The translations under genes were made by a program, and so were the position numbers. Of a DNA stretch of 64,000 nt, positions 7,484 to 13,511 are shown in pieces; the first letter of the stretch is position 1; each line of letters opens with the position of its first letter. Below the pieces are notes generated by a model. That model had not been told where the DNA came from. It did no database searches and saw only the letters and a program-made list of their open reading frames with translations. The stretch comes from Alphaproteobacteria bacterium (lineage in GTDB: Bacteria; Pseudomonadota; Alphaproteobacteria; SP197): positions 51,129 to 115,128 of the forward strand of contig VGDP01000006.1 in NCBI GenBank assembly GCA_016869675.1, given 5' to 3'.

Positions 7484-8544
7484 ACCCCTCCGCCGATTTC
7501 TGGGCGGGCCGGCGCGTCCTGCTGACCGGCCACACGGGCTTCAAGGGCAGCTGGCTCGCGGCTTGGCTCGCGCGCCTCGGCGCGCGCGTGCATGGCCTCG
7601 CCCTGCCGCCGGAGACGCGCCCGAGCCTGCATGCGCTCCTCGGCGCGGCGCCCGCGCTCGGCGAGACGATCGGCGACATCCGCGACCCCGCGACATGCGC
7701 CGCGGCGATGGCGGCGGCCTCGCCGGAGATCGTGCTCCATCTCGCCGCGCAGGCTCTGGTGCGGCGCTCCTATCGCGAGCCGGCCGCGACCTACGCGACC
7801 AACGCGATGGGGACGCTCAACCTGCTCGAGGCCGCGCGCGGGCGACCCGGCCTGCGCGCCATCCTCGTCGCGACCACCGACAAGGTTTATCGCAACGATG
7901 GTGCAGGGCGCGCCCTCCGCGAGTACGACCCGCTCGGCGGCCATGATCCCTACAGCGCGTCGAAGGCGGCCGCCGAGATCGTCGTGGAATCGCATCGCGC
8001 GAGCTTCCTCGCATCCGCCGGGGTGGGCGTGGCGACGGCTCGCGCGGGCAACGTGATCGGCGGCGGCGACTGGTCGGAGGACCGCATCATCCCCGACCTG
8101 CTGCGCGCGCTCGACGCGGGGCGGCCGGTCGAGCTGCGCTATCCCGACGCGGTGCGGCCCTGGCAGCACGTGCTCGAGCCGCTGGCAGGATACCTGCGCC
8201 ACGCGCAGGCGCTCGCGGAGGATCCCGCCGGCGCTCCGACGGCGCTCAATTTCGGCCCCGATCCCGGCGCCTTCCTCACCGTGCGCGACCTCGTCGCGCG
8301 CTTCTCCGCGCGCTTCGCCGGCAGGCCCGGCTGGACGCCGCAGCCCGGCACGCATCCCGCGGAGGCCGGGTACCTGACGCTCGACCCCGCGCGCGCCGCC
8401 GCGACGCTCGGCTGGCGGTCACGCCTCCCGGCCGACACGGCCATCGACTGGACCGCCGGCTGGCACGCGGCGCTCGCCGCGGGCGCGCGGGCTGCCGACC
8501 TCGTCCTCGCCGACATCGAACGCTACGAAGGCGCAACGCCATGA
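7480..8544 (+). CDS. rfbG: CDP-glucose 4,6-dehydratase
   Basis: Extended SDR that converts CDP-glucose to CDP-4-keto-6-deoxyglucose. The NAD-binding motif TGHTGFKGSWL, diagnostic of RfbG, lies at residues 16-26. The catalytic region shows VATTDKVY and the YSASK pair near residue 158, and ARAGNVIGGGDWSEDRIIPD is the substrate-loop signature of this enzyme. At 354 aa it is full length. ATG 7480 overlaps the rfbF stop (ATGA), so the two are translated together. Confidence 0.95.
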   Translation: MNPSADFWAGRRVLLTGHTGFKGSWLAAWLARLGARVHGLALPPETRPSLHALLGAAPALGETIGDIRDPATCAAAMAAASPEIVLHLAAQALVRRSYREPAATYATNAMGTLNLLEAARGRPGLRAILVATTDKVYRNDGAGRALREYDPLGGHDPYSASKAAAEIVVESHRASFLASAGVGVATARAGNVIGGGDWSEDRIIPDLLRALDAGRPVELRYPDAVRPWQHVLEPLAGYLRHAQALAEDPAGAPTALNFGPDPGAFLTVRDLVARFSARFAGRPGWTPQPGTHPAEAGYLTLDPARAAATLGWRSRLPADTAIDWTAGWHAALAAGARAADLVLADIERYEGATP

Positions 8545-9776
8545 CGACGCTGGCCTGCCGCTCCTGCGGCGCCCCGCTATCCCGCAGCTTCGTCGACCTC
8601 GGGCGCACGCCGCTCGCCAACAGCTACGTGCCGCCGCACGCCGCCGGCACGCCGGACCCGACCTTCCCGCTGCATGCGCGGATCTGCGACGCCTGCCTGC
8701 TGGTGCAGGTGGAGGCCGTGACGGCGCCCGAGGACATATTCGGCGAGTACGCCTATTTCTCGTCCTATTCCTCGTCCTGGGTCGCCCACGCGAAGCGCTT
8801 CTGCGAGGACGCGACGCGGCGCTTCGGCCTATCGGGTTCCAGCCTCGTGGTCGAGGTCGCGAGCAACGACGGCTACCTGCTGCGCCACTTCCTCGCCGCG
8901 GGCGTGCCGGTGCTCGGCATCGAGCCGGCGGCGAACGTCGCCGAGGCGGCGAAGGCGCTCGGCATCCCGGTCGAGGTGCGGTTCTTCAGTCGCGAGGCTG
9001 CGGCTGACCTCGTGGCCTCGGGCCGTGCCGCGGACCTCGTCGTCGCCAACAACGTCCTCGCGCACGTGCCCGACCTCAACGACTTCGTCGCCGGCCTCGC
9101 GCGCGCGTTGAAGCCGTCGGGCGTTCTGTCGGTCGAGTTCCCGCATCTGCTGAACCTCGTCCGCGAGGCGCAGTTCGACACGATCTACCACGAGCACTAC
9201 TGCTACTTCTCGCTGCTGGCGGTGGAGCGCGCCTTCGCGCGCCACAGACTGCGCGTCTTCGACGTTGAGACGCTGCCTACGCATGGCGGCAGCCTGCGCA
9301 TGCTCGCCTGCCGCGCCGACGGCACGCCGCGCGCCGAGGAGCCGCGCCTCGCGCGGGTGCGCGGGATGGAGCGCGCCGCCGGGCTCGATCGCGTAGAGGC
9401 CTATGCGGGCTTCCAGGAGAAGGTCGACGCGGTTCGCGACGCGCTGCTCGCCTTCCTGCGCCGCGCGCGGGCCGAGGGACGCAAGGTCGCGGCCTATGGC
9501 GCGGCGGCGAAGGGCAACACGCTGCTGAACTACTGCGGCATCGGCACGGACCTCGTGGAGTACGTGGTCGACCTCAACCCGCACAAGCAGGGGCGCCTGC
9601 TGCCCGGCTCGCGCCTGCCGGTCCATGCGCCGTCGCGCCTCGCCGAGACACGGCCGGACTACGTTCTGGTGCTGCCGTGGAATATCGCCGCGGAGATCAC
9701 GTCGAGCATGGCGCATGTGCGTGGCTGGGGCGGCCGCTTCGTGGTCGCCGTGCCGACCACGCGCATCCTCGACTGA
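8541..9776 (+). CDS. Sugar C-methyltransferase (Zn-finger, SAM, C-terminal domains)
   Basis: Three-domain SAM-dependent methyltransferase of the family that puts a branching methyl group on C-3 of NDP-4-keto-deoxy sugars (as in mycarose and related pathways). The N-terminal zinc site is CRSC (residues 6-9) plus CDAC (near 49). The SAM domain reads VVEVASNDGYLLRHF, then VVANNVLAHVPDLNDFV and the catalytic-region YHEHYCYFSL. The C-terminal domain has AYGAAAKGNTLLNYC. At 411 aa it is full length. It overlaps rfbG by four bases, so its likely substrate is a CDP-4-keto-hexose made by rfbFG. Regiochemistry is inferred from family. Confidence 0.88.
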   Translation: MTTLACRSCGAPLSRSFVDLGRTPLANSYVPPHAAGTPDPTFPLHARICDACLLVQVEAVTAPEDIFGEYAYFSSYSSSWVAHAKRFCEDATRRFGLSGSSLVVEVASNDGYLLRHFLAAGVPVLGIEPAANVAEAAKALGIPVEVRFFSREAAADLVASGRAADLVVANNVLAHVPDLNDFVAGLARALKPSGVLSVEFPHLLNLVREAQFDTIYHEHYCYFSLLAVERAFARHRLRVFDVETLPTHGGSLRMLACRADGTPRAEEPRLARVRGMERAAGLDRVEAYAGFQEKVDAVRDALLAFLRRARAEGRKVAAYGAAAKGNTLLNYCGIGTDLVEYVVDLNPHKQGRLLPGSRLPVHAPSRLAETRPDYVLVLPWNIAAEITSSMAHVRGWGGRFVVAVPTTRILD

Positions 9777-9786
9777 GGACGCGGCG

Positions 9787-10647
9787 TCAGGCGCGGCGCA
9801 GGCCGAGGCTCCCGGCCACGAGGCGGCGCAGCTTCCAGGCGTGCCGGCCGGCGTAGCGCAGCAGCGAGGGAAGCAGCGCGGCGCGCTGCGCCGCGGGCAG
9901 GCCGGATTCGCCGAGCAGCCGCAGCGCCTCGCGCAGGAAGTCGCGGTAGAGGCGCTTCTGGTCCGCGAGCGTGCGCGGCTTGTAGCGCGCCTCGGAGAGC
10001 GGGGTTTGGCGCTGGTAGTAGGTCGCTTCATTCGACGCCGCGACGCGCCCATCGAGCAGGAAGGGCAGCAGCGTGACGAACTCGTTGCCCCAGGCATGGC
10101 CGAAGCGCTCGGTCGCGAGCTGCGCGCGCAGCAGCGCAGCGCGATCGACGAGGCCGTAGATCCAGCCGCTCTGCGCCCAGCGCAGCAGCGCCATCCGGCG
10201 CGCGAGGCCGCGCGCGGCCAGCAGCGACGCGGGCACGCCGAAGCGCAGGTCTTCCGCGCCGTCGATCGTCGTCTTCACCACCTGCGGCACGGCGAGGAGG
10301 CAGCCCGGCGCGCCCGTCGCCGCCTCGTGGAGCGCCGAGACGAAGTTCGGCGACCAGCGGTCGTCATGCGCGGCGAGCATGAACCAGCGCGCCTCGGCCA
10401 CCTGCCGGACGAGGGCGAAGTTGCCGATCATGCCGAGGTTCTCGCGCTGGCGATGCAGCTCGATGCGGCTGTCGCGCGCGGCCCAGGCGGCGAGGATGCC
10501 GGGCGTCGCGTCGGTCGACGCGTTGTCGGAGACGACGATGCGCAGGTCGGCGAAGTCCTGCGCGCAGAGCGAGGCCATCGCCGCGTCGAGGTACTCGGCG
10601 CCGTTGTAGACGGGCAGGCCGATGGCGACCGTGGGCAGGGCGCTCAT
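9787..10647 (-). CDS. Family 2 glycosyltransferase
   Basis: GT-A fold glycosyltransferase (286 aa), cytoplasmic or membrane-associated, probably adding the locus sugar to a glycan. The N-terminus TVAIGLPVYNGAEYLDAAM is the family-2 nucleotide-binding strand, IVVSDNASTDATPGIL follows, and the metal site is FMLAAHDDRWSPNF, with DD where DXD is usual. ATG 10647 overlaps the acetyltransferase stop (ATGA) and was preferred to an upstream start at 10731 that would lie in that gene. The stop faces the end of the + strand trio across ten bases. Confidence 0.85.
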   Translation of the reverse strand: MSALPTVAIGLPVYNGAEYLDAAMASLCAQDFADLRIVVSDNASTDATPGILAAWAARDSRIELHRQRENLGMIGNFALVRQVAEARWFMLAAHDDRWSPNFVSALHEAATGAPGCLLAVPQVVKTTIDGAEDLRFGVPASLLAARGLARRMALLRWAQSGWIYGLVDRAALLRAQLATERFGHAWGNEFVTLLPFLLDGRVAASNEATYYQRQTPLSEARYKPRTLADQKRLYRDFLREALRLLGESGLPAAQRAALLPSLLRYAGRHAWKLRRLVAGSLGLRRA

Positions 10648-11204
10648 CCGCCGCAGCGCTCCAGGAACGCCTCGACCGGGCCGTAGAGCACGTCCTCGAG
10701 CGCGCGCAGCCTGTCGTCGGGCCAGTCCCACCAGGCCAGCGCCAGCAGCCGCGCGACGATCTCCGGCGGGAAGCGGTGGCGCACCACCTGCGCCGGATTG
10801 CCGGCGACGATCGCGTAGGGCGGCACGTCGCGCAACACCACCGCTCCCGCGCCGACGACGGCGCCGTGGCGGATCGTGACGCCGGACAGCACCATGGCGC
10901 GCGCGCCGATCCAGACGTCGTTGCCGATCGTCACGCCTCCGCGCGTCGTGGCGTCGCGGTTCCCCGCCGCGGGATCGAAGAGCAGCGTGCGGAACGGATA
11001 GGTCGAGGCGAGGTGCGTTGGGTGGTCCGCCTGTCCGAAGACCAGCACATCGGGACCGATCGAGCAGAAGCTGCCAATCGAGATCGGCGCCGCTGCGCTC
11101 GGTCGCACGAGGTTGCGCCTGGAGAGCCCGTAGCTGTGGCGGCCGACGCTCACGTGCTCGGGCAGCTTCGGCTCGCGCCGGCGGCGGAAGAGGCGCGCGA
11201 TCAT
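10644..11204 (-). CDS. CatB-type O-acetyltransferase (left-handed beta-helix)
   Basis: Hexapeptide-repeat acetyltransferase of the xenobiotic/CatB type (186 aa), using acetyl-CoA to O-acetylate a sugar or glycan precursor. The left-handed helix coils are ISIGSFCSIGPDVLVFGQ, GVTIGNDVWIGARAMVLSGV and GAVVGAGAVVLRDVPPYAIVAGNPA. The loop residue in QADHPTHLASTYPF supplies the catalytic His. ATG 11204 overlaps the upstream stop (ATGA). It belongs to the - strand sugar operon. Confidence 0.88.
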   Translation of the reverse strand: MIARLFRRRREPKLPEHVSVGRHSYGLSRRNLVRPSAAAPISIGSFCSIGPDVLVFGQADHPTHLASTYPFRTLLFDPAAGNRDATTRGGVTIGNDVWIGARAMVLSGVTIRHGAVVGAGAVVLRDVPPYAIVAGNPAQVVRHRFPPEIVARLLALAWWDWPDDRLRALEDVLYGPVEAFLERCGG

Positions 11205-12115
11205 CGGTCGGCTCCCTGCGCGCGCTGCCAGTCTATGGCGGCGGCGATGCTGTCCTCGAGATCGTGGCGGGGCGCGAAGCCGAGTTCGCCGCGCATGCGC
11301 GCCAACGCGGGAACGAGCCGCGCCGGCTCGCCCGCGCGCGCCGGCAGCGCGCCGAGGCGCAGCAGCTCCGGTCGCCCGCAGCGTGCGGCGACGCGGCGGG
11401 CGATCTCCGCGACGCTGGCGGGCGCGCCGCGTCCGAGATTGACGCGACCCTGGAGCGGCGAGGCGGCAAGCCGCGCGAAGGCGGCGCCGAGGTCGCGCAC
11501 GTCGATCGGATCCTGGACCTGGGTCCCCGCCGTGCAGCGCGCCTCCTGCCCGGCATCGAGCGCGGCGACGATCGAGGGCAGCAGGCGCCCCGCGCGCTCG
11601 CCCGGCCCGATCGCGTGGAAGACCACGCCCCATGTGGCCTCCATGCCCGTCTCGGCGGCGTAGGCCGCGGCGACGTCCCAGAGCGCGCCCTTGGCGGCGC
11701 CGTAGAGCGTCGCGGGCCGCCGCGGTGCGTCCTCGCGCACGGGCGCCGCACCGATGCCCGTCCAGTCGTGTTCCGCGCATGTGCCCGCGCCGACGAAGCG
11801 CGTGCCGCCCGCCTCGCGGAACGCGCGCAGCAGCGTCGCGCCGGCGGCGAGCCAGTCGAGATTCGCCGCCGAGGTCCAGTAGCCGGGCCCGACATCCCAG
11901 GCGAGGTGGATGCAGGTATCGCATGCCGCGGCGGCGACGGCGCCGCGCAGCGCGGGGGCGTCGAGCATGTCGACCGCACGCCACCGCAGCATGGCGCCCG
12001 CCGCCGGTCGCGGTCGCCGCGACAGCGCGACGACCTCCACGTCGTCGCGCGCGAGCGCGTCGAGGACGGCCCGCCCGACGAAGCCCGTGGCACCGGTGAC
12101 CAGGACGCGCCTCAT
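11201..12115 (-). CDS. NAD-dependent epimerase/reductase family protein
   Basis: Extended SDR (304 aa) that probably reduces or epimerises the keto group of the CDP-deoxysugar. The cofactor motif VTGATGFVG lies at residues 6-14, and the YGAAK catalytic motif follows LYGAAKGALWDVA. QDPIDVRDLGAAFARLA and VNLGRGAPASVAEIARR are the usual C-terminal substrate-domain segments. It overlaps its neighbours on both sides by four bases. A 4-ketoreductase role completing a branched CDP-sugar is inferred from context. Confidence 0.82.
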   Translation of the reverse strand: MRRVLVTGATGFVGRAVLDALARDDVEVVALSRRPRPAAGAMLRWRAVDMLDAPALRGAVAAAACDTCIHLAWDVGPGYWTSAANLDWLAAGATLLRAFREAGGTRFVGAGTCAEHDWTGIGAAPVREDAPRRPATLYGAAKGALWDVAAAYAAETGMEATWGVVFHAIGPGERAGRLLPSIVAALDAGQEARCTAGTQVQDPIDVRDLGAAFARLAASPLQGRVNLGRGAPASVAEIARRVAARCGRPELLRLGALPARAGEPARLVPALARMRGELGFAPRHDLEDSIAAAIDWQRAQGADR

Positions 12116-12687
12116 CGCGCGAGTTCCGCTTCGGCCAGGCCGGAGAGCAGGGGCAGCGCGTGATCGCGCTCCGAGACGATCCTCGGCACGATCGGCCAGG
12201 CGACGGCGACGAGCGGATCGTCCCAGCGGAAGCCGCGCGCCAGCGCGGGCCGGTAGGTCGCGCCCATCATGTAGAAGACGCTCGTGTCATCCGCGAGCGT
12301 GACGAAGCCATGCGCGAAGCCGGCCGGCACGAAGAGCGCCCTGCCGTCATTCGCCGCGAGCTCCACCGCGGTCCACCTGCCGCGCGTCGGCGAGCCCGGG
12401 CGGATGTCGACCGCGACGTCGAACATCCGGCCCGAGAGGCAGCGCACGAGCTTCGCATCGGGCTCGGGCGCGGCCTGGAAATGCATGCCGCGCAGCGTGC
12501 CGCGGAAGCGGTTCGAGGAGATGTTGCATTGCGTGCCGAGCGGCGGCAGGCCGGCGGCGGCGAAGGCCTCCGCGCAGTAGCTGCGCTCGAAGCCGCCACG
12601 CTCGTCCTCCATGCGCGGCGTCTCGACGAGCACGACGCCGGGAAGGGATGTGGCAATGAAGCGCATGGGCGGCTCCAACATCTTCAT
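12112..12687 (-). CDS. RfbC/RmlC-like sugar 3,5-epimerase
   Basis: Cupin-fold epimerase of the dTDP-4-dehydrorhamnose 3,5-epimerase family (191 aa). Visible features are the catalytic-base region LRGMHFQ (H69), VRCLSGRMFDVAVDIRPGSPT, LFVPAGFAHGFVTLADDTSVFYMM and WDDPLVAVAWP. Acting next to rfbF/rfbG, it probably epimerises a CDP-4-keto sugar (family members in CDP pathways act at C-5). ATG 12687 overlaps the stop of the truncated gene upstream (ATGA); an alternative start at 12666 would give the more usual N-terminus. Confidence 0.88.
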   Translation of the reverse strand: MKMLEPPMRFIATSLPGVVLVETPRMEDERGGFERSYCAEAFAAAGLPPLGTQCNISSNRFRGTLRGMHFQAAPEPDAKLVRCLSGRMFDVAVDIRPGSPTRGRWTAVELAANDGRALFVPAGFAHGFVTLADDTSVFYMMGATYRPALARGFRWDDPLVAVAWPIVPRIVSERDHALPLLSGLAEAELAR

Positions 12688-12890
12688 GCGCGCAGCGCGG
12701 CGTCGGCGCAGGCGGATGGACGATCGGGCCCCGACGGTTCGGAGGATAGCGCGCCCGCCACGCCGGCGATCGCCGGCAGGGCCTCGCCTCGGCGGTCGGC
12801 CGTGTCCACGTTCAGCGCAAAGACGCAGAACAGCGCGTAGGCGAGCAGCCCCGCGAAGGCGCCATGCGCGAGCAGCGACGCCCGCGCCAT
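12684..12890 (-). pseudogene. C-terminal stub of a membrane protein coupled to the epimerase gene
   Basis: A 68-residue tail with one clear membrane helix (FAGLLAYALFCVFALNV) and a hydrophilic end. It finishes in an ATGA overlap with the epimerase gene, which suggests that it was once a real upstream gene of this operon. Its 5' part is missing: the frame runs back into a 25-bp tandem duplication and then the N-terminus of an MBOAT gene. The family cannot be named from what remains. Confidence 0.5.
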
Positions 12891-12912
12891 GCGCGAGCAG
12901 CGACGCCCGCGC
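12863..12912. repeat. Perfect 25-bp tandem duplication at a gene junction
   Basis: Bases 12863-12887 and 12888-12912 are identical. The unit length is not a multiple of three, so it shifts the frame of anything crossing it. It lies exactly between the MBOAT first-helix fragment and the membrane-protein stub, and with two copies these two pieces are in one frame. Confidence 0.95.
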
Positions 12913-13001
12913 CGGGAGGGAGCCGCGCGCCCCGCGATCAGGGACGCGACCAGGACGGCCGGCACGAAGCCGGCGATGAACGCGAATGAATTGAACAGCA
13001 C
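12912..13001 (-). pseudogene. MBOAT acyltransferase N-terminal fragment (first helix)
   Basis: Thirty codons from a GTG at 13001 read as the classic MBOAT N-terminus: (M)LFNSFAFIAGFVPAVLV followed by ASLIAGR. That opening plus the first membrane helix is what the MBOAT fragment at 5365-6164 lacks. It follows the cyclic-nucleotide-binding gene by 31 bases on the same strand, so the original order was exporter, nucleotide-binding protein, acyltransferase. After codon 30 the sequence changes to the 25-bp duplication and an unrelated membrane stub. Confidence 0.7.
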
Positions 13002-13032
13002 GGGCGGTGGTGCTCGGGACGGTGGCCTGTGG

Positions 13033-13494
13033 CTAGGCGCCCTGCTTCAGCTTGGCGGCGGCCTCGCGGTAGTCGCGCGTGGTCTTGTCGAGCCGCATGG
13101 CGAGTTCGCGCATGATCTCGATGGAGATCTGCGGGAACTGGGTGACGAGCTGGTAGAACAGGTCCTTGGAGATGCGCAGCGTCTCCAGCGGCTTGGTCGC
13201 CTTCACCGTGGCGGTTCGTGGCACGTTGCACAGGATCGCGATATCGCCGAAGAAGCCGTGCTTGCCCACGGTCGCCACCTTGATCGGACCGTTCGGCGCG
13301 TCCAGCAGCACGTCGGCCTCGCCGTCCAGGATGATGTAGAGCGCATCGCCCGGGTCGCCCTGGTGGAACAGCTCCTCGTCGGCCTTGAAGGTCAGCCGTT
13401 CGCTGGTGAACGCCAGCAGCTTCAGCTTGCTCGGCTCGACCTTGGCGAACAGAGATATGGCGCGCAGCGCCTCGACGTCCTGGTTCAGGCTCAT
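13033..13494 (-). CDS. Cyclic nucleotide-binding domain protein
   Basis: A stand-alone cNMP-binding domain (153 aa) without DNA-binding or kinase part. The cupin-like core reads LFAKVEPSKLKLLA, ELFHQGDPGDALYIILDGEADV and VGKHGFFGDIAILCNVPRTATVKA. The phosphate-binding cassette G-FFG-DIAIL...PRTATV keeps the Arg that binds the cyclic phosphate. A charged helix at the end (DKTTRDYREAAAKLKQ) could be a partner contact. It lies 17 bases downstream of the ABC exporter gene on the same strand, so a regulatory role on that exporter is likely (inference). Confidence 0.85.
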   Translation of the reverse strand: MSLNQDVEALRAISLFAKVEPSKLKLLAFTSERLTFKADEELFHQGDPGDALYIILDGEADVLLDAPNGPIKVATVGKHGFFGDIAILCNVPRTATVKATKPLETLRISKDLFYQLVTQFPQISIEIMRELAMRLDKTTRDYREAAAKLKQGA

Positions 13495-13511
13495 GGGTTG
13501 CGTTCCTCCGG

